Shown here one piece after another: positions 1-13,406 of a stretch of 64,000 nt of DNA. Below the pieces are notes generated by a model. The model ran no database searches, had not been told where the DNA came from, and saw only the letters and a list, made by a program, of their open reading frames with translations. The stretch is taken from positions 5,161,277 to 5,225,276 of the forward strand of contig CM022669.1 of the NCBI GenBank assembly GCA_012295275.1, written 5' to 3'. The stretch is from Chrysomallon squamiferum (taxonomy: Eukaryota; Mollusca; Gastropoda; Neomphalida; Peltospiridae). The position numbers and the translations under genes were made by a program. Position 1 is the stretch's first letter; each line of letters starts with the position of its first letter.

Positions 1-190
1 TCATGATCCTGATGATAATGATGATGTGATAATAATGATAACAACAGCAACATCAATAGTTTTTTGGTATCACAAACACTGTTTTATAAAAATGGTACTC
101 TGTTTCACTCTAATTTATGATGCTGAAAGATACTGCTTGTGCTCTCTCTGTCTCCGTGTTTCATTTTAACATGTTCTTGTTTTGTTTCAG

Positions 191-1556
191 TGAGGTGGCA
201 GAGAACAAAAGGTGCTGTGATCAGGAAAAAAGGAATAACAATGACACCAGAATGTGGTATGTACTGTCCTGCTTATTATAATTACATTATGGTATAAATA
301 ATTGGTTTTTAATAAATATAATTTGATAGTATATAAATACACTGTAATGATAATATTTGCACACAGATTTTCTTATGCAATGGTGATTTAAAAAGGAAAT
401 CTACTGTCTCTATTATTAAAAAAAAAAAAGAAAAAGTTTAATCATTAATTTTTAAATTTTCTTTTTTAATTTATTTTAGAGATGTGTTTCTTTCTCCATG
501 AAAATAACTTTTTTTAATTTGTATAAAAGAAAATTATTCTGAAGAATAAAAATATTTTAAGTAAAATTTGTTTTCTTTATTTTTGGTTAAAGACAAAGTT
601 TTTGTCATGTATTATCTGTTTTTATTTTTGTCAGTTCGAGACAACTGGGACAAGATTACTGATTTTACAGACAGTGAAAATCCATCAGGTATTCAAGGTA
701 CATTTTGTTTATTTATTTATTTATTTACTCATTCATTTATTTTAATTATTATTAATATTATCATCCTCTTTCTTACTCTTTTTTGTTAACTGTTTTAACT
801 TTCTATTTGTTCTAATTTTAAGATTTTTAAATAAGTCAATCTCAGATTTAGACTCAAGCATAACATATATTTTTATATCATGTAAACTGTAACAGTTAGA
901 ATTTATTTTTAACATATTTGTATTAAAATGTAACATCTGATTTATCTGTGACCATAAAGCAAAGGCTCCTTTTACAATTTAGCAGCAAGTGATCTTTTAT
1001 TTGCACCTTTCCAGAGGCTGTACTGGTATAATAATCAGTTTTGATAAAGCCTACTTAGGAAACTGGGTGTACAATGCATGTTTGATCCAGTCTTAAGCAT
1101 TGCTTTATGGCAGTTTTGAGTTTTTTAAATGTGAGGCATTATTTTATATATGTTAGAAGATTCTACCAATTCTCTGTTTTCTATTTTTCAGATATTAAAT
1201 GTTTTACATATGTGAATACAAAATGTTTTGCATACGCTAATTATGAAAATTCGTTTATTTGCTAATTATCAAATGTTTTGTGTATGTTGACAACCGAAGG
1301 TTTTGCATATGGTAATTAGAAAATGCTGTTCAGATGTTGAATAAGAAATATTTTACAAATATTTAATGTTATTTTAGATTCTGCTTTAATGATGGTAAAT
1401 CTTCTACAAAAGATTGATTCTGGTGAGACAGTCCAGACTAATTCTACAGCAACAGTCAGCTCCAGTGATGATACAGATTCAGTAAGTTTGTAACCTAATT
1501 ATATTCATTAGTAGTTAAACTAAACAAATAAAAGTGAGGTCATCTGCTATATTTAA

Positions 1557-1590
<34 letters not shown>

Positions 1591-4500
1591 GTTTTTTTAT
1601 TATTATTGTTATTGTTATTGTTATTATTGTTATTAATGTTATTATTATTACTGTTATTATTATTTTCATCATTATTGTTAATGTTATTTCTATTATTATT
1701 ATTATTTGTTGTACATTTTATTATATTTTTTAAATATATAAATATTTTTTAATGTTTGTTTTTCTTATTCATTACTGCTTTATTACATAAATTGAATTAT
1801 ATCATAATCTATATCTTAATTACTGAATTTGAAATGAGGAATAGTATAAACGTGCTTAATTTACTGAAATTCTTACATGTAAGATGTTGCTATAGTTTAT
1901 TTTGAGTAAATATTAGTCTTAAGAAATATCAACACAAACTCATTTAAACTAGAAAAACAACTCTTTAAAAGGATAAAATATATTTAGATTAACTGTTTGC
2001 AATCAGCAAGAATATTTTCTTTCCCTATTATTGTTAAATTAATAATTTTTATTACTGTAATATATATATATATATTTCGTAACAGATGTTATTTTATTAG
2101 TGTTATATTTTTTATTCATAGCATATGGATCTTCTCTCAATGTTTTCATACAATGACAGGGATGTCATACTGTATGCTTTGGGAAGTAAGTTTTATTCCA
2201 TGATTAGTATATTATTAGCTAAATAAGTAAATGACACAGATAGGAAGGTACAAACCAACAGGCCAGACAGAAGGCACAGGTTGGAATATGAAATTAACCT
2301 AGGTCCACACTGGAGAGAATTGATCTTGTTAATTCCTACGACAAAGGCTAAGATTCTACAAATAAACTTCAGTCCACATTCTTAGTATATGTATAAAGAA
2401 AATAAAATGTAAAAAACAAGAGGTGAATGAAACATTTTATTTACAATTTTTTTTTTTATATTTCAGGATAATAGTTAACTGTAAACAGTTCATTGCAGAA
2501 CTTTTCATTAATATGTTTTTGTTGTTATTTATTTGTAAAGAGTTTTTTGGATGTGAAATTTAACTGTTTGTTTCAGTTGGAGCATCAACGAGAGAGGAGT
2601 GTTGCATGAAGTTTCTTTACGAAGGTTCAGAGGAGTTCTGTGTTTTACCAACATTTGCAGTTGCCCCAGCATTTTCAGCGATGTCAAAAGCATTCCTTAC
2701 CCCTGTCCCTGGCATAGACCTGGATCCTACAAAGGTTATTAGTAGTATATATGACTTTCTGTGTCCAGTAGTATTAACAGATCTTTCATGATAGTATAAA
2801 CATGCAACTAGGACTGTATGGGTGTGTGAGTGTATGTGTATGGGTGTGTGTGTATTGGTGTGTGAGTGTGTCCTGCACTAACATCACTTTCATTATCCTA
2901 TAATCTAAACAATTATATAAATAATTTTTAGTCTGTTGTAAATATATACAGGTACCGGACCAATTATCCAGTGTGCTGAAATCCAGAAAGACTAGAAAAC
3001 TCAAAGTTTTTTCCTGATGCTATTTTCATAGTTTGTGTGCATGGGTGTTGTCCTCACCACACTGGAACTACTCTTTCAAGCCATGTGGCATTCACCACAG
3101 TTGTGTATCATCAGTTCTTTATGGTTTTAATTTTAAAATGTTTTGAAACTGATTTTTCATGATATTGTGTGTGCATTTTAATTGTTTTCTAATTCAGATA
3201 CTGCATGGAGAACACTATCTGGAAGTCTTTCAACCTCTCCAAACCATGGCAACACTGAGCAGCAGAGTAAAAGTGGCTGATGTTGTAGATAAAAGATCAG
3301 GAGCCCTTGTTGTATATAACAGTGAGTCTGAATAGTTTCAAAGAGTTGAAATATCTTACTCTTAAATAAACTGATTTAGTTTACACTACAATTATATATA
3401 TATGTGTGTGTGTGTGTATATATACTTATGTACATCAACACACACGAATACATATATACAAACATACACACATATATATGTCTGTGTGTGTGTCAGCACA
3501 TTTGCACGCATATCTGTATACTCTCTTTCTTAAATTCCCTTTCACTAGTTTATCTCTATCACAGAAGAGTAATTAAATTACAAGTTTGTCAAGTTGTTTA
3601 TATATTAAAATGATGTGAAAGATTACAGTTTATATGCATCCTCGGAGGCTTGTTATTGTAATGTTCTTTATTGTTATAAAAGGTTAGAGTAAAGTAACAC
3701 ACATATTATGCTTTAGCAATTGTTTTCAGACTGAATAATTTACTGAATGTGATTTAATGTTTTTTATTGTAATTTCATGTTTATTTATTAAAATATTTGC
3801 AATAGACTTCAGCTTCCGTTAATGCTATATTTATGTAAAGCTTTCCTGTTTTTTTTTAACAATTATTTCACTTAATTTTTTTTTTTTTTTTTTAATTTTC
3901 ACAGTTGAAACATTTAATGAAAAGGGAGTTAAAGTAGCTTTCAACCAGTTTTCAGCTTTTATCATTGGATCAGGAAATTTTGGTGGTAAAAAAACATCAG
4001 AGGTTTTAATTCCAACTCAGGATCATCCAAAACGTAATCCTGATGCAACAGTTACAGAATCGACAAATACTGACCAGGTACTGTCATGTGTGTGTGTGTG
4101 GTTTCTTTCTATCTTTGAGTGATTTAAAAAAAAAAAATTATATGTATAAATATTAAGGTTTGTTTTCATCATTTCAGTATTTTTTTGTTTTAATTTTTTT
4201 TATGAAAATATGTTGAGATACTGCATAAGTTACACTTCTCTGACATAACTTAATTTGTAAAAGGTTATATATGTGTTATGCTTTTAATGGTATTAAATTA
4301 AGTAAAATATAGTAGTTACATCAGAAAAGGCAATACAAAAATTATTTAATAAACATATAAATTACACTTTCAGTGACATGAGAAATGGCAACACATAAGT
4401 TTCTGTAAATGAAATAAGATTAAGAATTTCAAATTATTTTGACTTTTTAAATTTAAGATTAAACTAAATAATGACTGAATGCATTTTATATATATATATT

Positions 4501-7229
4501 TTATTTTTTAATAAGTTTTTGTATTATGTATTTCATGTGATACATAATTACATTTTATTTCTTAAAACAAAACTGGTTACTGGTTGAGTTATAAAATTTT
4601 TCTCTACAACAGAAAACTAAAAAAAAAAAAAAAAAAAAAAACAGTGATTGTACACTAGTTATAAGTTATTATATTATACAGATTGATTTCACAAAATTAA
4701 CGTAAAATCACAACCTCTGTGTTTACAGGCAGCTCTGTACAGACTGAGTGGAGACAGAAATCCAATGCACATTGACCCAGCTTTTGCAGCTGTGGCAGGT
4801 ATAGTTCCCAGAAATCATTTTTCAGAGTTTCTTGAGATTTTCATTTGTTTATTTATTAATGTGTTATGTTAGGTTATGTTATATTACATTATGTTAACGT
4901 ATTATATTATGTTATATTATTATATAATATATTATAGTATTTCTTTCTTTCTGTATCTATATATAGAAATTAAGAAAGCATTAGTCAGTTACTTTGTTAT
5001 CATAAAATTGTAATTATCATGAATATGTCTGCAGATTTGTCAGTTAAAAGAAAATGGATGGCATATTTTTCTTATGTTATTAATCTGTATTAAATATTTA
5101 CAAGATTTCATTTTGTGTGATACTGAATATATCAAATGTTCAAAATAAGGTTGTTTTAAATTTATACTTGCAGGATTTAAGGCTCCCATTCTGCATGGTT
5201 TGTGCAGTTTCGGGTTTGCAGTTCGTCATGTTTTAAAACAGTTTGCCAATAATGATATCACCAAATTCAAATCTGTAAAGGTAAATATGTGTGTTAGGGT
5301 GTGTTTGTGTATGTGTGTATGTGTGTTTGTGTGTTTGTGTATGTGTGGGTTTATCTGTGTGTATGTACATCTGTGCATGCCAATGAGTATATCAGTGTGG
5401 TGTAAAACTAAGTGAGATAATAGAAATCTGTTTTTGTATTTCCTTAAATAATAACATAATTTTGTCGAATGTCTCCAATATCCCCAATTTTCCTGTGCAT
5501 CGCCATATAATTATGTATGAGTATAATATTAGTGGAAATATCCTTGAATGTTTTGATAACTTTAATTGAGCTGTAAAGTTTGATTGTTGACAATGGTGTA
5601 TTACTCTTTGGTTTAGGTGAGATTTTCAAAGCCTGTGTTGCCAGGACAGACACTACAAACAGACATGTGGAAAGAAGGAAACAGAATTCATTTCATAACA
5701 AAGGTAAAAAGTAATGTAATTGCCAGTTTAGAAAACAATATATGGTTTTGCTGTTTTATTTCATTATTCAGTTATTATTATGAAGAATACCAGTGGTGAA
5801 CTACTCACTTTACAAATAACTGAACTAAAACAAATACATGAAACTAGTTATAATAATTTTATTATGACTTAATCTAAAATATTCACTTTCTTTAACCTTA
5901 AAATAACTTCTGTAAAATTTTAAAGATGATTTCTTTTTTTTTTTCTTTATATCATCATCATCATCAGTTAATTAATTACTGACTAAATATAATAATTAAA
6001 TACTCTTAAGTTAAAAAGCAATTACTAAAATATAATTTAGAAATCTTTTATTTTTTTTATTTTTCTCCAATTGATTTATGATTATAACAGTCACTTTAAA
6101 AGTACCTTTTTTATCTCAGGTTGTGGAGAATGGAACAGTCTGTTTGTCTGGAGCATATGTTGACCTGCAGGGTGAGATAACTCCAGTTGGAAAGCAAGTG
6201 AGTATTATTTACTTCCTTTGATAAAGTGGCTTGTATTTTGTTTTGTTTTGTTGGTTTATTTATTTTATTTTAAATGTAATATTTATTATTACTGTTGTTA
6301 TTATTATTATTATAATTTTTATTACTGTTGTTGTTGTTATTATTAAAATTTTAATTCTGATTCATTAAATAACTTTAAATATTTTATTATTCAAGTTTTA
6401 TTTTTACTGTGTAAATTATAAACATAAAAAATCACCCAGTGTTTAATGATGTCACTCGACAATTATTTACTAAAATGTTTGATTAGGTAACCTCAGATCT
6501 TCTGAGTAACTCGGTGTTTGAAGAAATGGCTCAGAGAATCCAGTCCACACCAAACGTGTCAAATCAGATAAAAGCTGTTATCCAGTGGAACATCACCAAA
6601 AATGGCAAAAATGTTGCAAAATGGAGTAAGTTTTACTGTTTTACATATGGAAAGCAAGGAGTTAAAACTAGTCTTTTGGTGCTTTGAGAAAGTAAAGATG
6701 TTACACTGTCCACTGTTAATTTTAATTATTTTGAAAAGAAGAAGTTAAAGCTTTGGGAAAGTGAAGATATTGCACTGTCCAGTATTGATATATTTGATGT
6801 CCTCCCTTAGGACCAGTTTCCATTATTCACTGGACTGGGTTTTATTCCATAAAAAACCCACTATGGCTACATGAACATGTTGATTTGTGATGTCCCAACT
6901 GCATGAAGGAATATATAATTATTTGGTCCACTGAGACTAATGGAAAAACAAAAAGAATGAAGGAGATTTCTTGTAAAGACCGAATATCAAGATTACTAGA
7001 TGAGTGATAATCAATGTGGTTGTGTCGGTATTATAATCTGAATGTGCTTGTCATATATGTCAGCTATGAAGAATCAGTTTTTGCCATATATATACAAAAA
7101 AAATATTTTTATTTGTTCTTGTAAGAAAATAAAAATAAAAATAAATTTTAAATAAATAACAATGCAAAATAATAATAATAATAATATTAGTTAAATAAAA
7201 TATGTAGCTTAAAGAGAAAACTAATTATC

Positions 7230-7261
<32 letters not shown>

Positions 7262-8790
7262 ATATATATATATATATATACCTACATAATAATAATAATT
7301 TAATGGGATGGTAATTCATTATTTGTCATCATTTTTTTTTTTATAATAAATTATTATTTTATTTTTAAATTAAATTTTTGCATTTTTAGCCCTGGACACA
7401 AAATCAAGTAAGAAAGGTGAGGTGTATGCAGGTGAACCAAAGACCAAAAAAGCTGACTGTGTTGTAACTATTGAAGATTGTCACCTCCTGGATTTAATGT
7501 CAGGAAAATTACAACCAACACAGGTAAATGCTTATTAGTTTATTTGTGTATTTCATTTCTTATACTATGATTAAATATCTGTGTATAATGACGTTTTTAG
7601 TTTGTATAAGTCTAGTTAAATAAAATTAAAAAAAAAAAAAAAAAAAATTTTTTTTATTATTATTATTATTATTATTTTTTAAATAGTATTTTAATCTGGT
7701 TTCTTAAAAATAGTTAAAAAGTAGCATTTGATAATAGAAATTTTATATAAAACATTTTTCTTCATATTTTGAGGCATTATCAGGCATTGAAATAAGGATC
7801 ATGTCTGGTAACCTCTAAAAGTCACCAATTTCAGCAAATGCATCTTTGACTGCCAGTTCATTTCAGTATGCAGAGCAATGAATTATTAGCAACTATTCCC
7901 TGCCTTCAGTTTTCACTAGTTAGAGCACCATTCAGTTTACCAACATTAACATTTGCTCCATCTGCACAAGCACAAATAAGACATTTTGTGTACTTTTCAC
8001 CAGTAATGTCATAATTACGGAAAACATCATCTATAGCATGTTTGATACTGTCTGCAGTTATTCCACCAAAATTGCTCATTTTTTGACATTTAAGTAATAG
8101 TTCAATACAGTCTTCACATAAATTAAATATTTTTCTTCTCTAGTTTTGCCATCTTGTTCAACTGACATAAAGTTAGCACACTGTATCATCTGTTTGATAT
8201 CATCTCTCGTTGCATGGGCAATATAGTGAACAAAGTCCCTACTTATAAATTGTCCTTCCCACTTATAAAACCATTGTTCTTCTTCTGTAAGGCAGTCAGG
8301 GACTGGTAGTCAGACATAGGTCTCTCCTGCATAACCAACCACAGTGCTGTATTGCAATGATTCTTATATTGTTCTTTACTGGGGTTTTTCAAATAATTTT
8401 CCAATGGAATTAGAACATGTAACGTTACTATTTACTTTCACACTATCAGAAGCTGACTTTATTTGAGAATCTGAATTGTTTTGTGAAAAGGATTTTGTCA
8501 AGAACAGTGTTCCGTTCTTTATTATTATTCTTGTTCTTGTTGTTCTTATTGTTACTGTAATTATTATTATTATTATTATTATTGTTATTGTTATTGTTAT
8601 TATTCTAGCTATTCTTATGCTGTTATTATTCTTGTTCTTGCTTTTACTGTTGGTGTTGTTGTTATAACAACAGCGTATTTATCTATTATTTCTGTTTCAG
8701 GCATTCATGTCAGGAAAGTTGAAGATAAAGGGTGACATGATGGTTGCTCAGAAACTTGGCTCACTTTTCAGACAGTATTCGCAGCTGTGA
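191..8790 (+). CDS. HSD17B4: Peroxisomal multifunctional enzyme type 2 (17-beta-HSD 4), 3' part
   Basis: Catalyses hydration and dehydrogenation steps of peroxisomal beta-oxidation of very-long-chain and branched acyl-CoAs. Exons read from splice sites: 191-256, 635-697, 1378-1481, 2122-2185, 2577-2734, 3198-3321, 3905-4077, 4729-4798, 5174-5280, 5617-5703, 6120-6197, 6487-6625, 7390-7523 and 8701-8790. All phases join, giving 484 residues. The first exon ([14 protein letters not shown]) matches the end of the dehydrogenase part; the rest of that domain lies left of the window. The hydratase-2 (MaoC-like hot-dog) signature is [17 protein letters not shown] in exon 8, which carries the family's catalytic Asp and His. 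The C-terminal SCP2-like lipid-binding domain is in the last three exons ([21 protein letters not shown]). The protein ends in Ser-Gln-Leu, a non-canonical PTS1-like peroxisomal signal. The linker after the dehydrogenase domain is shorter than in vertebrates. Intron 13 holds a transposon remnant in antisense. Family assignment is very sure; exon edges are hand-read. Confidence 0.95.
7781..8490 (-). mobile_element. hAT-like DNA transposon remnant in HSD17B4 intron 13
   Basis: The left edge is CAGGCATTGAAATAAGG, nearly identical to the terminal inverted repeat of the element at 21059-21734. Homology to that element (on the opposite strand) continues through 8395-8490. Translated on the minus strand, the piece retains transposase-like text ([20 protein letters not shown]), but with several stop codons. 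The right edge dissolves into a TTATTATT-type microsatellite, so the second terminal repeat is missing. It is a dead copy. It keeps more internal sequence than its partner at 21 kb, so the two are differently deleted derivatives of one parent element. The superfamily is inferred from the CAGG-type terminus and BED-finger partner. Confidence 0.6.
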
Positions 8791-9730
8791 GATGTGTCAG
8801 CTGTTAAATATTCTTTCTTTCTTTCACTTGATGTTATAAGTTATTATAATACATACAGAAAGGTCAGTTTCAAGGACTTCACCTGATCAGACCAGTCAGT
8901 AATGTATATAATAACACAGTAGTGCAGCAATGGACACGGCATGACTGTCCATTAATAATATGTACAGATGACCTAATAAATGAAATAACTTGATCCATCA
9001 CTAATATATGTATAGAATGGCCTAATATAAGAAATAAGAAATATAGTTTATTAATTGACCAGTCATTGATGTATTTATTAATGTACAGAGTAACCCAGTA
9101 CAGTATATTATATTTTGAAAATATATATCTAAATATCTTACTATATACAGAGAAATTGTATATTTAAAAATACAAATGTCTTCAGTTTCTTCTCAATTCC
9201 TTAATTGTTCATTTACTTCTTTGTCACCAGTATTTTATTAATTCAAGACTGCTGCACTGAATATATTTAAGTGCATGTTGATGAATAATGCATTTCATGT
9301 TGTTCAGATCAAAACGTGACAGTCTTGATGTTTCATTTGAATTTGTAGTGCAGTTAATATTTGACTAATTAAAACTGATGATTTATTAGATAACAGAATT
9401 AATCATTTATCAAAGCAAATTATGGCATTTTTGTGGTATAAATTAACTTTGTTGCTGATTTTATGACTAATTTTATAATTTGGTGTATGGGTTTGAATAT
9501 TTTGTCAATTTATTTTCATAACAAATAAATAAATGAATAGAGAAGTATATATTATGTATATATTTATTATGTTTTAGTATAATGTTTTTTTTAATTTACT
9601 GACTTCTTTGTTCTTGATACTTTTGTAATAACAATTTTGTTACGTCTTTATGATTTTCATGGGTTAATTGATGAAATAATTTTAAAAGACAAATGTGTTG
9701 TTATGTTTTCAAAATAAAATGTTTCATGAG
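8791..9730 (+). other. Probable HSD17B4 3' UTR
   Basis: AT-rich non-coding stretch directly after the HSD17B4 stop codon. AATAAA-type polyadenylation signals occur near 9521-9530 and at about 9713. I place the likely transcript end just after the second. No other gene is visible. Confidence 0.5.
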
Positions 9731-10761
9731 TTACACTGTTTGTATAATTAAATAATTATACTGCACTGTATTTGTGTAACATTTTCTGTTTTTAAGTCGT
9801 AATAATTTGAAAATGAAAATTCAGAACGCTTGAATATCAACAACAAGGATTGTAAAAATCTTAAAGTATAAAATAAAATAAAGAAATGCATTTTATCTGT
9901 CATCATCATTATAATTATACAATATTCATAAGTACAAATTTTAAAATCACTCGTTTTTTAAAGATGGCGATAAAAGGTTGCAGTTAGTTTCTTCTTAAAA
10001 CTGACATTAAAATACTTGCCATTTCTGAATTACGTAATTCATATTCTGGTTCTATTCGTTTTAGGTCAAAAGTTATTGTACATTGTTGAAATATACCATT
10101 TATTTATATATTATCCATAAAAAAGTCGTAAATAAACTACAACAGTTTTACGTTTTACACTCTGCCTCTCTGCAATTAATTATCCGATACGTACAAACAT
10201 ATACATGCCTGCCTACCTACCGGCATATATAAAAAACATATACCTACCTACCTACTTACACATATATATGTATGCATACAAGCATGCACACATATTTAAT
10301 AATAATAATAATAATAATTTATTGAATAACGGTCTCCTGCACGTGATCTCAAATGCAAGCGTATCATACTGACACCGCTTTTGGTTTCTGTTTTATTTAC
10401 ATTGTGTGGTCTTATCAAAAGACGAATGAAACTGGTCAGTTCAAATTCCATTTGATCGATTTATGATCGCCCGGCAAAACTTTCTGTTGGATTCAGTATA
10501 TTTTTATTACGTGTTTACGCCCCACTGCACGCATTTATCCTGATTGTGAAGAATAGTATTAATCTTTGCTACCCAGTCATTGAGAGTTTTCTGTGTGATA
10601 GGCGTTTTCTAAGCATTCTGAAAGAATTCATTCCATAACTTGCGAGATTATAATAACATCGGTGTGGTTTTTGGTAAACTAATGATAGCCGGCAAACAAA
10701 CTACACATTTTCATATTCATACATATTGCCATTTAATATATCCTTATATTCATCTCCTCAA

Positions 10762-10816
<55 letters not shown>

Positions 10817-12153
10817 TTACATTTTTATTACAAATAGTTTATAATTATATGCACATGCACAGTATTATGTTTAGTATAATCCATGTATTCCTACTCTGTT
10901 AGAATGTTAATAAGGTGAAAGAATAATTAAACTGTGTATGGAAGTTTCCAAATTGGCTCGAAACCAGATTATCTCTCCCTTTTTGCACCATCCCTGTTTC
11001 ATGTTTTAGTTCAACTATCCCCATCCCCAGATTCTTCAACAAGCATAAAATTTCGGTTTTCGTAATAATAAACATCTCTGGAATTCAGGAACGATAACTA
11101 GGTGTATCAAAATGGTAATAAAAACAATATTTTGTGCAATTCCAGTTCCGACGAAGCAGAAAGGTTTTGCACTAAGTTATGTCTAAATGAATGTTTACAA
11201 GCTATTTTCTGAGCGTTAAAAAAAGCATATAAACAAAACATAACAAAAAAAAAGTCGATACACTATAGGTAGAGCTATTGGTAGTGTTGTTTATTATTTT
11301 CTTACCCAAACATTTCAAAGTAAACAGGTCGACACGAATTTATTTTTGTTTGTATTCTCTGTTTTACTTTATTATTCTACTTTTTTTTTTTTCTTGGTCG
11401 GCTTGTATTTGGAACTAATAACTCACGAACAGTTATTACACTATGTCAATGTTTTAAGAACTATAATTAGACAGTTTGATGGTGTTCTATAACGAGAAGA
11501 CTCGGTCTAGTTCGTCTGCAAATAAAGAAACAAAAGGTAAGCGGTAACAGATATTATTGCTGATCTATTTTTTTATCATTGTTTTTTTTTAATTTTATTT
11601 TTATTTATTTATTTGTTTTATTTTTTATGAGTGATTTAAGCTGATATAATGTCCTTTACAATCTGTTTAATATAATATACAGAAATAGTAAAACACTAGC
11701 CATATTCCTACAGTTTTATTAGGTTTTAATTAGTATGCCAAGCATACCACTCCTATCGTGTGTAGTTTTAAATTGAGCGTAGAGTGCTTCTGTGTTACAG
11801 GTAATTATATATACCCTGTGTGGGATAAAACAATCAGCGATTTTTAAAAAATAAATAAGATAGGATCTCTTTATATGCTGTACTTTTGAACTGAACAATA
11901 AGTTTGGTTATAGTCATAGGTTTAAAGCTGTATATGATTATTACAGAGGGTAGTCATGCGTTCAACGGTAACACACGTTAGTTTAATACAAAGACATTCA
12001 CTAAAAGACACAGATAAACTGATATAAACAAAGCATGACAACTAAAGAAAGAAACAGAGCGAAAGAGATAAAGAAAGACAGAAACAGAACAAATTACAGA
12101 GCATGAAAGAAACAGAAAAAGAGAGTGAAACAAAATAGGGAAATCCGAAAGAA

Positions 12154-12243
<90 letters not shown>

Positions 12244-12345
12244 GGACTTAAAAAAATAAACGTGGAGCTGTAATTGTACGAAATGCTGTGTTATTCTCTC
12301 TAAACTACAATACATTTATTATTTTCCTCCTCTCCTATATTTCAG
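9731..12345. other. Intergenic region between HSD17B4 and the methyltransferase gene
   Basis: No convincing coding sequence. It holds an (AT)n run at about 10762-10813, TTTATT-rich stretches, and a pure (GA)n tract at about 12158-12240. A strong splice-donor consensus (AAAAG|GTAAGC) at 11536/11537 could end a 5' untranslated exon of the downstream methyltransferase gene, whose coding exon begins after an acceptor at 12345. That link is an inference. Confidence 0.4.
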
Positions 12346-12350
12346 GTACA

Positions 12351-13406
12351 ATGATACCGTTTAACCGTTACGGTATGCGTTGCAACAACAGAATTCCTCG
12401 GAAATTTCTGCAGCTTACGTTTGTGCTATGTGTCGTCCTCGTTGTTTTCTGTTTGTACTACATTCCACGGATGTCAGTGTTAGTTGAGTTTCCAGCAGAC
12501 GAAATTTCCAATCAGCGACCACGCGAGAGAACCATAGCGCAAATCTCCGGCATCGCAATCCGAAACGACGTCAACCAGTGGTACGGGTACGACAGCCTCT
12601 GTAACAACTCACGAGAAGCATTTGTGTTTTCAGAGTTAATCACGCCGTCAGGCCTGACGCCAATTTATCTATACAACTCCGAGTACGACCCTCGGGTTTC
12701 GAAATCCATTATCGAGTCAGGATCTTGGAAATCTGAAGTTGTTCTTGAACTTCGTGAATTGCTAGATCAAAACGACAGACTGGTTTTACTAGACATCGGA
12801 GCAGGACTAGGGGTGTTCAGTCTAGCCGCTGCTTTGGGACATAAGTTTGTCGTGGCGATAGAGCCGTCTCCTGGCAACGCCAGAAGACTCTGTGAGAGTA
12901 TCATTGAAGGCAGATTTCAGAGGAGGATTTCCATCATAAACAACGCGCTTTCCGACAAGGCAAAAATGATGGAACTGGAAATTTTGTATTCGGAACTGAG
13001 TAACGTTCAGGTGCATGAGATCACTTCTTCTGATAATATTAATTTAAAAGTTCCCGCAATCCCTTTGGATGATCTGATTGGTCGATTCCCTTTCGTGGAT
13101 GCAGTCATTCGAATTGACGTCGGAGGAGAAAATATGGCTAAGATTCTCAAAGGAGGCAACGTTTTTTTCAGAACAGTCAACGTCTGGTCTGTTATGGTCA
13201 CGTGGAGTGACGTCACTGAACCAGATGATATTCAGTACATATGTAACTTCATGGACAGTAAAGGAATGAAGCCTCACGGGAAAGCTAGTGGGAAGAAGCC
13301 ATTGTCAAACGTGGACCCTAAGAAGTGGCCCGCAGTTGTAATTTTTAAAAAAGCACATCCCGACGTACCCAATCCATTCGCGAAAATTAACCGTGGTGAA
13401 GTTTAA
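12351..13406 (+). CDS. FkbM-family methyltransferase, membrane-anchored
   Basis: Single coding exon of 351 residues. A pyrimidine-rich tract and acceptor (TTTCAG) end at 12345 and the first ATG after it is at 12351. An in-frame ATG at 12288 lies inside the intron, so I reject it. Residues 19-38 form one hydrophobic segment after a basic stretch, as in type II Golgi/ER anchors. The catalytic domain follows: residues 147-161 (LDIGAGLGVFSLAAA) are SAM-binding motif I, E171 is the acidic residue after the second strand, and residues around 250-265 (VDAVIRIDVGGENMAKIL) match the distal FkbM strand and helix. The canonical Lys-Asp-x-Glu-Gly of that motif is altered to Arg-Ile-Asp-Val-Gly-Gly. FkbM enzymes are usually O-methyltransferases; the substrate cannot be read here. 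A lumenal glycan or small metabolite is an inference from the anchor. Confidence 0.85.
   Translation: MIPFNRYGMRCNNRIPRKFLQLTFVLCVVLVVFCLYYIPRMSVLVEFPADEISNQRPRERTIAQISGIAIRNDVNQWYGYDSLCNNSREAFVFSELITPSGLTPIYLYNSEYDPRVSKSIIESGSWKSEVVLELRELLDQNDRLVLLDIGAGLGVFSLAAALGHKFVVAIEPSPGNARRLCESIIEGRFQRRISIINNALSDKAKMMELEILYSELSNVQVHEITSSDNINLKVPAIPLDDLIGRFPFVDAVIRIDVGGENMAKILKGGNVFFRTVNVWSVMVTWSDVTEPDDIQYICNFMDSKGMKPHGKASGKKPLSNVDPKKWPAVVIFKKAHPDVPNPFAKINRGEV

Noticed and set aside
1534-1752. Poly-Ile/Leu open frame
   Set aside because: Translation of a (TTA)n microsatellite in an HSD17B4 intron.
12288-12350. Upstream in-frame ATG of the methyltransferase
   Set aside because: A polypyrimidine tract and AG acceptor lie between it and the next ATG, so it is intronic. 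The extension has no family likeness.
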